Shown piece by piece: positions 8,673-15,160 of a DNA stretch of 64,000 nucleotides; positions within the stretch are counted from its first letter, which is position 1; every line of letters starts with the position of its first letter. Both the position numbers and the translations under genes were made by a program. The stretch comes from Bacteroidaceae bacterium (GTDB lineage: Bacteria > Bacteroidota > Bacteroidia > Bacteroidales > Bacteroidaceae), in the NCBI GenBank assembly GCA_017469925.1, contig JAFUFK010000024.1:36977-100976 (forward strand). Direction: 5' to 3'. Below the pieces are notes generated by a model that did no database searches, was not told the origin of the DNA, and was given only the letters and a program-made list of their open reading frames with translations.

Positions 8673-10040
8673 ATGGACGAACAGAAGTTTACATTTGGAA
8701 CTGACGACGGAATCCAGTTTACCGGATTCCATGTCAACAATCCCAGCATCATCAAGGTGATTGGCGTGGGAGGCGGTGGCGGCAATGCCGTCAACCACAT
8801 GTTCAACGAAGGCATACACGACGTTACCTACGTCTTGTGCAACACCGATAAGAAGGCACTCGAGGACAGCCCCGTCCCCACCATCCTGCAACTTGGCCGG
8901 GAAGGTCTGGGAGCCGGCAACCGCCCCGAGCGCGCCCGTGAGGCTGCCCAGGAAAGCATCGACGACATCAACAACATGCTCGACGACGGCACCAAGATGG
9001 TCTTCATCACGGCCGGCATGGGCGGTGGCACCGGAACGGGCGCCGCACCCATCATTGCCCAGTGCGCCAAGGCCAAGGGCATACTGACCGTGGGCATCGT
9101 CACCATCCCCTTCCTCTTCGAAGGCAACAAGAAGATCGACCAGGCCCTGGAGGGTGTGGAGGAAATCAAAAAACACGTCGATGCCCTGCTGGTCATCAAC
9201 AACGAACGCCTGCGCGAAATCTATCCCGAACTGACCGTTATCAACGCCTTTGCCCGTGCCGACGACACCCTGACCGTGGCCGCACGCTCCATTGCCGAAA
9301 TCATCACCATGCGCGGCCGCATCAACCTCGACTTCCAGGACGTGAAGACCGTGCTCAAGGACGGAGGCGTAGCCCTGATGTCAACGGGATTCGGCGAAGG
9401 CGAAAACCGCGTAAGCAACGCCATCGACGAGGCCATCAAGTCGCCCCTGCTCAACAACAACGACATCTTCAACTCCAAGAAGGTGCTGCTGAACATCACC
9501 TTCAGCGACGCCGAAGAGAGTCAGCAGTTCACCATGGAAGAGATGAACGAGGTCCACAACTTCATGAGCAAGTTCTCGAAGGACGTAGAGACCAAGTGGG
9601 GCATGGCCACCGACCCCAGCCTGGGCAACCGCATCAAGATTACCCTCCTGGCCACCGGCTTCGGCCTGCAGAACGTGCCCGGCATGCAGAGCATGCTCGA
9701 GCGCAACGCCCAGCAACTCTCGGAAGACGAGCGCGAGGAACAGGAGAAGAAGGACACCCTGCGCGAGCAGTACTACCCCGAAGGCGGGCGACCCACGACG
9801 CGTCGCCGTCCCTACACCTTCATCTTCCGTGCCGACGAACTCGACAACGAAGACATCATCTCACGCGTGGAGACCACTCCCACCTATCGCCGTACCAAGG
9901 AGGAACTCAACCAAATCCGCAACCGCCAGGGCGACGTCGTGGAGGAGACACCCGAAGAGACTCCCGCAACCGAGGAACCTCAGCCGACACCGGCAGCCGA
10001 ACCCGAGACGGGCTTCGTAGGCTTCCAGATAGAGGCCTGA
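8673..10040 (+). CDS. ftsZ: FtsZ, tubulin-like division GTPase
   Basis: GTPase that forms the Z ring. The GTP-binding signature GGGTGTGAAP lies at residues 117-126, with the GVGGGGGNAV loop near 32-40 and the T7 loop NLDFQDVKTV near 216. The globular part ends near residue 340. A linker of about 60 residues follows, then an ISRVETTPTYRRTKEEL segment and a Pro/Glu/Thr-rich tail ending FVGFQIEA. The usual conserved C-terminal peptide is therefore either internal (around PTYRR) or highly diverged. It is the last gene of the dcw operon here and converges on recO with 8 bases between the stops. Confidence 0.97.
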   Translation: MDEQKFTFGTDDGIQFTGFHVNNPSIIKVIGVGGGGGNAVNHMFNEGIHDVTYVLCNTDKKALEDSPVPTILQLGREGLGAGNRPERAREAAQESIDDINNMLDDGTKMVFITAGMGGGTGTGAAPIIAQCAKAKGILTVGIVTIPFLFEGNKKIDQALEGVEEIKKHVDALLVINNERLREIYPELTVINAFARADDTLTVAARSIAEIITMRGRINLDFQDVKTVLKDGGVALMSTGFGEGENRVSNAIDEAIKSPLLNNNDIFNSKKVLLNITFSDAEESQQFTMEEMNEVHNFMSKFSKDVETKWGMATDPSLGNRIKITLLATGFGLQNVPGMQSMLERNAQQLSEDEREEQEKKDTLREQYYPEGGRPTTRRRPYTFIFRADELDNEDIISRVETTPTYRRTKEELNQIRNRQGDVVEETPEETPATEEPQPTPAAEPETGFVGFQIEA

Positions 10041-10048
10041 GTTCCCCC

Positions 10049-10714
10049 TCAGCTCAAGACCTCACGCAGGATAGCCATCGAGCGCAGTTCCGGAAAGTGG
10101 GGTACGTGTAGGCGATAGTAATCATTGAGCACCTCCATGAGTCGCGTCCGCTGCTCCCGCGTGAAGCGAAAGAGGTGCATCGTCCCAAAGTCCATACGCA
10201 GTATCAGAGGCACGTAGGCTTCTTCCCCTTGGCGGAGAATCCTACGTGCTTCCTCATTGTCGGGCCAGAAGCCCAGGAAGCGCGACAACCTAATCAGGAA
10301 CGTCAGAGGGAAGTTGGCAAACCGTTCCGTACGCACGTCGAGCCACATCAGCGAATGCTCCAGATAGGCATAAAGTTCGGGATTCGTCTGCTCCTCGCGC
10401 AGGCTGTAGTACAGAAACTCCGAGAGGAACAGGGCAATCGTCTGCTTCATCGGATTATAGGGAAGCGACTGGTAAGGCACATCTACGCGCACGTCCACCA
10501 GCCGCTGCAGCCTCGCCTGCTCCTGGTAATCGAAGTCCACCTCGAGCAGGCTCAACGGCGACAGCAACACATTCTGCACCACCGACTTCCGGCTCCTCGG
10601 CACACGCACCATAAACGACACAGCGCCATGCCGCTCGGTAAACATCGTCACAATCACCTTCTGGTCGGCATACCGCAACGTGTGCAAGACAATTCCTCGG
10701 GTCTTCTCTAACAT
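10049..10714 (-). CDS. recO: RecO, recombination mediator
   Basis: Loads RecA onto SSB-coated gaps with RecR. The 221-residue protein starts LEKTRGIVLHTLRYADQKVIVTMFT, the typical OB-fold of RecO, followed by a helical C-terminal domain (FLSEFLYYSLREEQTNPELY). It is slightly shorter than the E. coli protein (242). No zinc-binding cysteines are visible. No clear promoter box lies upstream; the nearest candidate is a weak TACCTTCG on the minus strand at 10724-10731. Confidence 0.9.
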   Translation of the reverse strand: MLEKTRGIVLHTLRYADQKVIVTMFTERHGAVSFMVRVPRSRKSVVQNVLLSPLSLLEVDFDYQEQARLQRLVDVRVDVPYQSLPYNPMKQTIALFLSEFLYYSLREEQTNPELYAYLEHSLMWLDVRTERFANFPLTFLIRLSRFLGFWPDNEEARRILRQGEEAYVPLILRMDFGTMHLFRFTREQRTRLMEVLNDYYRLHVPHFPELRSMAILREVLS

Positions 10715-10792
10715 AATCAGGTGCGAAGGTACAAATAAAAGTTTAAAAGTTTAACCGTTTAACGGGTTAAATTGAAAAAATACCCGAAATCT

Positions 10793-10823
10793 TTTGTCAG
10801 TTCGGGGAAAAGTCGTAACTTTG
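10793..10823 (+). promoter_or_regulatory. Promoter of tRNA-Glu/rpsT
   Basis: TTTG at 10793-10796 and TAACTTTG at 10816-10823 are separated by 19 nt, matching the Bacteroidetes primary sigma consensus (-33 TTTG, -7 TAnnTTTG). The start of transcription would be about 40 bases before the tRNA. The preceding 10741-10771 is rich in GTTTAA-type repeats. Confidence 0.8.
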
Positions 10824-10867
10824 CACCCGCAATTGACGCTCCCCGGAGCGGAAAGGCTAACACAGGC

Positions 10868-10939
10868 GGTCCCTTCGTCTATCGGTTAGGACGAGAGATT
10901 TTCATTCTCTAAAGAGGAGTTCGACTCTCCTAGGGACTA
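10868..10939 (+). tRNA. tRNA-Glu (TTC anticodon)
   Basis: A 72-nt cloverleaf without encoded CCA. The acceptor GGTCCCT pairs with AGGGACT (first pair G-T). The anticodon stem AGAGA/TCTCT holds loop TTTTCAT with anticodon TTC. The T arm AGGAG/CTCCT holds the TTCGACT loop. It lies 35 bases before rpsT and is probably cotranscribed with it. Confidence 0.95.
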
Positions 10940-10974
10940 CACAGAAAGATAAAAATTAAAAGATAAAAGTTAAA

Positions 10975-11229
10975 ATGGCAAACCACAAATCGTCTCTGAA
11001 GAGAATCCGTCAGGAGCAAAAGCGTCGCCTGCACAACAGATACTACGCTAAGACCATGCGCAACGCTGTACGCAAGCTGCGTGCCACTACCGACAAGGCC
11101 GAGGCTCTGGCTCAGTACCCCAGCGTACAGAAGACTCTCGACAAGCTGGCCAAGATCAACGTCATCCACAAGAACAAGGCCTCTAACCTGAAGTCGAAGC
11201 TCGCCCGCTACATCCAGAAGTTGGGCTAA
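10975..11229 (+). CDS. rpsT: Ribosomal protein bS20
   Basis: An 84-residue, lysine/arginine-rich primary 16S rRNA-binding protein of the 30S subunit. It begins [21 protein letters not shown] and has the typical helical layout ([15 protein letters not shown], then a [14 protein letters not shown] end). A strong terminator follows at 11257-11295. In many Bacteroidetes gyrB is near rpsT; here about 6 kb of accessory DNA separates them. Confidence 0.97.
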   Translation: MANHKSSLKRIRQEQKRRLHNRYYAKTMRNAVRKLRATTDKAEALAQYPSVQKTLDKLAKINVIHKNKASNLKSKLARYIQKLG

Positions 11230-11256
11230 CCGGTCTTCCTGACGTCAACCCATGCG

Positions 11257-11295
11257 ACGGCCGTCCCCTATCCCGGGGGGCGGCCGTTCTTTTTT
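11257..11295 (+). terminator. Rho-independent terminator after rpsT
   Basis: Arms ACGGCCG...CCCC (11257-11268) and GGGG...CGGCCGT (ending 11287) form a GC-rich hairpin, followed by TCTTTTTT. It closes the tRNA-Glu-rpsT transcript. Confidence 0.88.
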
Positions 11296-11318
11296 AGGGC
11301 CACCAATACATCCTGCAT

Positions 11319-11404
11319 AAGAATTCCCATAATTATGAACGCACATTCCAAAGTTCGGGACGTGCGTTCATAAGTTTGGTACGTACGTTCCAAACTTATG
11401 AACA
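11319..11404. repeat. Phased palindromic repeat, 21-bp period (site I)
   Basis: Four units begin at 11319, 11340, 11361 and 11382, exactly 21 bp apart; neighbouring units agree at about 13-14 of 21 positions. They form alternative perfect inverted repeats: TTATGAACGCAC (from 11333) with GTGCGTTCATAA, and TTCATAAGTTTGG with CCAAACTTATGAA. The middle arm can pair with only one partner at a time. The site follows the rpsT terminator directly. See the other sites at 14771, 32240, 46606, 57711 and 63939. Confidence 0.75.
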
Positions 11405-11546
11405 CAGCAAGCATCCTTATCTTAACATCTTTGCACCTCCTGGCTAAGCCTTTTCCACCTGGGTGTTCCGCCTTTTACTTGTGCGAAACAATTATCCCAC
11501 CATGAAAAAATTAACCGGCAACCGTTAAACATTAAACTTTTATTCG

Positions 11547-11554
11547 TATCTTTG
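11547..11554 (+). promoter_or_regulatory. -7 box for structured RNA
   Basis: TATCTTTG matches TAnnTTTG. The region 19-21 nt upstream has no clean TTTG, so the -33 element is weak. The predicted RNA start is around 11558-11561, just where the outermost predicted helix begins. Confidence 0.7.
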
Positions 11555-11557
11555 CAG

Positions 11558-11875
11558 CATCCCTGCGCCGATAACGCGTATGCGTTGGGACGAAAGCGGT
11601 GGCCAGCGGGCCCCGTTTGTCGTGGGGATAACATATATGGAAAGGCGTTTCTCTACGCTTTGTGCTTGACACTCCGGAATCTGGCAGTTCCAATATAACA
11701 AGTCAAAAAGCAAAGCAACAAAGAACGTCCATTAGGGGTATATTTACAACACGAGTGTGTTGTATCTATACTATCCGCGTGGGCTTCGGCGTTGTTCATT
11801 ACTGACTTGTTAGGCGATGCCAGAGCCTCGGAGTGTGGGATGAGCAACGAGATCTGAACTCCCACGCTCTTTTTT
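11558..11875 (+). ncRNA. Orphan structured RNA, about 318 nt
   Basis: Preceded by a -7 box and ended by a hairpin with a T run, and with no convincing reading frame. Nested long-range helices are visible: CATCCC (11558) with GGGATG (11837), ACACTCCG (11669) with CGGAGTGT (11829), CTGGCA (11681) with TGCCAG (11818), and AACAAGTCA (11697) with TGACTTGTT (11803). The apex is a hairpin of TACAACAC/GTGTTGTA (11745-11764) extended by GTATA/TATAC. The 5' part has small hairpins such as AACGC-GTAT-GCGTT. I see no tmRNA, RNase P, SRP or common riboswitch core sequences. It could be a Bacteroidales-specific RNA (6S or Bacteroidales-1 type should be tested) or a leader of the DUF2971 gene 62 bases downstream. 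Confidence 0.65.
11831..11875 (+). terminator. Terminator of the structured RNA
   Basis: GAGTGTGGGA (11831-11840) pairs with TCCCACGCTC (11860-11869), followed by six T. Its 5' arm overlaps the 3' arms of two long-range helices of the same RNA (CGGAGTGT and GGGATG), so terminator and long-range fold exclude each other in part. Confidence 0.8.
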
Positions 11876-11936
11876 GTATAAATCAGCAATTTTTATAGAA
11901 TCCACTTAAGGGAGGCTCGTGGATATAAGTAACTAT

Positions 11937-12845
11937 ATGGAGCTTGCCTGTCATTATACCACATTAGAAGCATTCTATGGAATGTTGAAAAGTATTGATT
12001 GGGACAAAAAGGCAGAAGAACAAACTCTGACTTTTTGGGGGAGTAGTATATATTCCATGAATGACCCGCAAGAGTTTATTTATGGCTATAAACTACTTCT
12101 ATCATCCGCTCTCCCTGATATTGAGAAAAATTTGAGAATAGAGGATGATAGGTTTAAACTATCAAAAATTGTGAATATATTGGGAAATGGTGACATAGAG
12201 GAGGCTAATCGTATACTGATCGATTACATTTATAGAGAGCACAATGTCCCCTTCATCATTTCTTTTACGAGAAACAGAGATTACCTACCTATGTGGAACA
12301 TGTATTCCAATAATAGTACAGGTGTATGTCTGTGCTTTAGCAACAATGAATACGTTGTAAGGAATGTGAACGATATAGATATTGATATAGATATAATCCA
12401 TCGTCTTCATGCAATGGACGTGTCATATGGAGTTATTAGTGAAACTATCAATAATACCCTGCATAAGCAATACAAGAGATTTTACGAAGAGTACCGAAAT
12501 AAGAAAGGCGAGGAGCTAAAGCGAAAGATGCTGAATTATTTTACAACTCTTGTGCTTACGCTTAGCCCTTATCATAAGCATAAGGCCTATAAATTTGAAG
12601 ACGAAATAAGGTTGGTACAATTTAAAGAGAATGATAGCGATATCAAATATAGAATCAGCAAAAAAGGTAACCTTATTCCTTATATTGAAATTCCAGTAAA
12701 ACTAAAATATTTGGAGAGAGTCATCGTGGGACCTTGTGCAGACTCTCCTTCAATTATAAGGGAACTCCAGCATATTTTAAGAAAATACAAAGGAAATGAG
12801 AAGAATTTCATTATACCATCAGAGATTCCCTACAGAGAAATCTAA
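11937..12845 (+). CDS. DUF2971 family protein
   Basis: A cytoplasmic protein of 302 residues with the DUF2971 layout. The N-terminal CHYTTLEAFYGML is followed by SIYSMNDPQEFIYGY, then a central PFIISFTRNRDYLPMWNMYS and GVCLCF, and a C-terminal HKAYKFEDEIRLVQF. The molecular function of this family is not established; members occur often in accessory and defence-rich regions. I start at ATG 11937 because the domain begins immediately. An in-frame GTG at 11919 lies 3 bases after AGGGAGG and would add six residues. The gene is strongly AT-rich compared with rpsT and gyrB, suggesting acquisition. No TAnnTTTG box lies between it and the RNA upstream. Confidence 0.82.
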   Translation: MELACHYTTLEAFYGMLKSIDWDKKAEEQTLTFWGSSIYSMNDPQEFIYGYKLLLSSALPDIEKNLRIEDDRFKLSKIVNILGNGDIEEANRILIDYIYREHNVPFIISFTRNRDYLPMWNMYSNNSTGVCLCFSNNEYVVRNVNDIDIDIDIIHRLHAMDVSYGVISETINNTLHKQYKRFYEEYRNKKGEELKRKMLNYFTTLVLTLSPYHKHKAYKFEDEIRLVQFKENDSDIKYRISKKGNLIPYIEIPVKLKYLERVIVGPCADSPSIIRELQHILRKYKGNEKNFIIPSEIPYREI

Positions 12846-12872
12846 TTGTTTAATTTCAAAATACTTAAAGTT

Positions 12873-14555
12873 ATGAAGAAGATTTGTCTTTTATGTTTGA
12901 TGCTCAGCATCAGTTTATGGGCCAATGCACAAGCAACAAGCCTAACCGTCGACAACCAAACGCCAGGATGGCTATCGAGTAAGATTAATTATGGTGACCA
13001 ACAGACGGTGAAAAACTTGAAGGTCACGGGGTATATCAATAAGACAGATTTGAAGTTTATAGGTACATTAATAAGTTCTGGGAGCCTTGATGGAGAAATA
13101 GACTTGTCTAATGCAAATATCTTAAGTGAAACTTCTGGTGGAGAAGATAGTGTGTTGGTAGGATTTGGATTGAGCAAAATGGATTCAATTAGAGTTTATC
13201 GTATTCCTCAAAGTGCATCATCTGTTGTAAATTGTATTAATAATCTGTATGTTGATACTATGTATTTTGATTGCGAAATGACATATGTAGATAAGAATTG
13301 TTTAAGTGGTAAACAAACTCAAATAGGATATCTATTTATAGGTGAAAATACAGATTCCATTCCCGAGATGGCTTTTAATGGTCCAGTAACACAATATGGA
13401 GAACCCCAAAAAGATGTATTCAATGTTGAAACGGTACATTTCCCGACGACAATAAGATACATTGGTGACCAAGCCTTCCCAACAATATCTTCATGTAATT
13501 TTAATGATTTGAAACAACTTGAATATTTAGGGATGAATGCATTCTCACATTATGAATTTATAAAGAATTTAGTAGGATGTTATTATCCAGACACACTTGT
13601 AATCTCTCAAAAATTGAATAACCCTCTCTATCTTTTTGCTTTTGCATATAAAGACGGACAGCATATTTTTATTGGGGATAATATAACAGAAGTTAGTGGC
13701 TATTCACAATTATGGGGAAAGCCCGGAGACTATAGCACAAGTGCAAAACTTCATTTTCATATAAATAGTATGATTCCTCCATCAATTGTTCATTATAAAT
13801 TCAGTAATTCCGACGTTGATTTGACCACATCATATGTATATGTACCCAAGGGAGCTAAAGAGGCCTATCTTAAATCTTCATGGAAGAACGCAACTATAAT
13901 AGAAGCAAATCCCATAGAAACGATTACGTTAAATAAGCATGAAGTAACAATTAATAAAGGCACGAAAGAACTTTTGTCAACTACTATTAGCCCCATAGAT
14001 GCAGATAACAAAACTATTATATGGAATTCCTCTAATGAAATAGTTGCTACCGTCAATGAGAAAGGACTTGTAACAGCATTACAGGCTGGAGAGGCATGGA
14101 TAAAAGTAGTTTCAACGGATAATCCCGAAGCAAAAGATTCATGTAAAGTTACTGTCATCCAGCCTGTTACTGGTATTTCACTCAGTCAAGAGGGCTATAC
14201 GCTTGATCGAATTGGAGCAAGCTACCAATTGAAAGCTTTTGTTGAGCCAAAAGATGCTTCTAACAAAGAAATTGCGTGGAAAAGTTACAATGAATCTGTA
14301 TGTATTGTGAATAACGGATTGGTTATTGCTACTGGATATGGGACCACTATTGTAACAGCCACAACAGATGATGGCGGTTTTATGGACTATTGCACCATTA
14401 TTGTGGAGGACAACACTCCCGTCAGTGGCATCGATGCTGATGGGCAGGCCTACAAGGTGTTTGACATGAAGGGCATCCTGCGCAGTCGCCTCGTAAAGGG
14501 CCTGAACATCATCCGCTTCTCAGATGGGACGATGAAGAAGGTTGTGATTAAGTAA
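12873..14555 (+). CDS. Secreted BspA-like/Ig-like surface protein with C-terminal sorting tail
   Basis: The start at ATG 12873 gives a signal peptide (KKICLLCLMLSISLWANAQ) and 560 residues. About residues 100-310 resemble degenerate BspA-type leucine-rich repeats (for example VHFPTTIRYIGDQAF and LEYLGMNAF). Two Big_2-like Ig domains follow (about 355-440 and 440-522), each with the xWxSxNxxVxxVxxxGxVxAxxxG pattern. The last 44 residues (YKVFDMKGILRSRL...KKVVIK) resemble the C-terminal sorting tails of Bacteroidetes exported proteins. Codons change sharply at about 14401: the body is AT-rich, the tail GC-rich like the host. Likely surface adhesion or matrix function; ligand unknown. Confidence 0.8.
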   Translation: MKKICLLCLMLSISLWANAQATSLTVDNQTPGWLSSKINYGDQQTVKNLKVTGYINKTDLKFIGTLISSGSLDGEIDLSNANILSETSGGEDSVLVGFGLSKMDSIRVYRIPQSASSVVNCINNLYVDTMYFDCEMTYVDKNCLSGKQTQIGYLFIGENTDSIPEMAFNGPVTQYGEPQKDVFNVETVHFPTTIRYIGDQAFPTISSCNFNDLKQLEYLGMNAFSHYEFIKNLVGCYYPDTLVISQKLNNPLYLFAFAYKDGQHIFIGDNITEVSGYSQLWGKPGDYSTSAKLHFHINSMIPPSIVHYKFSNSDVDLTTSYVYVPKGAKEAYLKSSWKNATIIEANPIETITLNKHEVTINKGTKELLSTTISPIDADNKTIIWNSSNEIVATVNEKGLVTALQAGEAWIKVVSTDNPEAKDSCKVTVIQPVTGISLSQEGYTLDRIGASYQLKAFVEPKDASNKEIAWKSYNESVCIVNNGLVIATGYGTTIVTATTDDGGFMDYCTIIVEDNTPVSGIDADGQAYKVFDMKGILRSRLVKGLNIIRFSDGTMKKVVIK

Positions 14556-14582
14556 GGGCATAGCATAACCTATCTCTAACAG

Positions 14583-14669
14583 ACGTAATGCTGCAACCAC
14601 GGCACCCTGTATCGTGGTTGCAGCATTCGTTTGAGATGGAGTCATGTACTTTACAAAATCCTACCATAG
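14583..14669. repeat. Direct repeat block A, copy 1
   Basis: An 87-bp block nearly identical to 16688-16773. It contains a perfect 14-bp inverted repeat (14587-14600 with 14614-14627). The hairpin lacks a following T run, so it is not an obvious intrinsic terminator, although it lies 28 bases after a gene end. Confidence 0.85.
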
Positions 14670-14770
14670 GATATCGGCAAAAAAACGCGATTTGACGTGT
14701 AAAAAAAGCGCCATTTTCGTGATGTCAGAACTCCCTGTTGTGGACAATGAGGCGACTGGATTACCAGCCC

Positions 14771-14876
14771 ATTACCTAAGGTGGTAATCGGATTACCTGT
14801 CAGAGGTAAAATGATTTTCCTTACATGTAATGCGATTTTCTCTATGGTGTAATGCCATTTCCTTACGGGCAGGGAC
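14771..14876. repeat. Phased palindromic repeat, 21-22 bp period (site II)
   Basis: Units begin at 14771, 14792, 14813, 14834 and 14856 (spacings 21, 21, 21, 22). Unit 1 has ATTACC...GGTAAT, unit 2 TTACCT...AGGTAA, unit 3 the perfect palindrome TTACATGTAA; units 4 and 5 are degenerate. The unit sequence differs from that of every other phased site in the window. The corresponding interval before gyrB keeps only the first unit. Confidence 0.65.
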
Positions 14877-15012
14877 GCTTGCAGAGCGAAGCAGGGCAAG
14901 AAATGCTCAAAATAATTTGACCTTCGGTCTTATTTTGTCGCGACTCAGCAAAGACTATGCAAGCATTCTTTGCATTCGCTGCTCCAAAATTTGGTATTTC
15001 GCTCGCTTTTTC
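14873..15012 (+). repeat. D element, copy 1
   Basis: A 140-bp block differing from 17058-17197 at only two bases. It carries three palindromes in a row: GACC-TTC-GGTC, a TCGCGA core, and GCAAAG...ATGC-AA-GCAT...CTTTGC. Diverged copies lie at 36927-36996 (same strand) and 63754-63800 (opposite strand). It ends TTTCGCTCGCTTTTTC. Confidence 0.88.
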
Positions 15013-15134
15013 TATAGATATGCGACTTTTGCGATTCTTTCTTCATCGTTAGCTGTTGAAGATTGTTTTAGGCGAAATTTGCTTAAATTATTCGCGAAAC
15101 GATGATTTTATGCCGACTTCTCAATAAAAATGCG

Positions 15135-15142
15135 TATCTTTG
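15135..15142 (+). promoter_or_regulatory. -7 box of the AlbA_2 gene
   Basis: TATCTTTG, 18 bases before the chosen ATG, implying a leader of about 12 nt. TGCCGACTT occurs at 15111-15119 and again at 15143-15151, a direct repeat straddling the box that could be an operator. No clear -33 TTTG is present. Confidence 0.65.
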
Positions 15143-15160
15143 TGCCGACTTTTTAAGCGA

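Larger units (their letters stand above)
14556..15160. other. 605-base non-coding interval made of repeat modules
   Basis: No convincing gene. In order it holds block A1 (14583-14669, with a 14-bp perfect hairpin AATGCTGCAACCAC/GTGGTTGCAGCATT), block B1 (14679-14733), a 21-bp-phased array (14771-14876), the D1 element (14873-15012) and the promoter of the next gene. Blocks A, B and D, plus a short ATTACC piece, recur in the same order in the interval before gyrB (16688-17197). Small reading frames that cross D1 recur with the repeat and are not gene-like. Confidence 0.8.

Noticed and set aside
10868-11300. tRNA-Glu as an integration site for the accessory region
   Set aside because: No copy of the tRNA 3' end was seen downstream and there is no integrase; the region starts after the rpsT terminator.
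11319-11404. CRISPR array
   Set aside because: Units are only 21 bp, imperfect and adjacent with no spacers; no cas genes in the window. The same reasoning applies to the other phased sites.
11653-11889. Minus-strand frame over the structured RNA
   Set aside because: It runs across the predicted helices and terminator of the RNA and resembles no protein.
14830-15105. Open frame crossing the D element before the AlbA_2 gene
   Set aside because: The same peptide (LSKDYAS...CIRCSKIW) arises wherever the D element is translated, and there is no promoter or conserved start.
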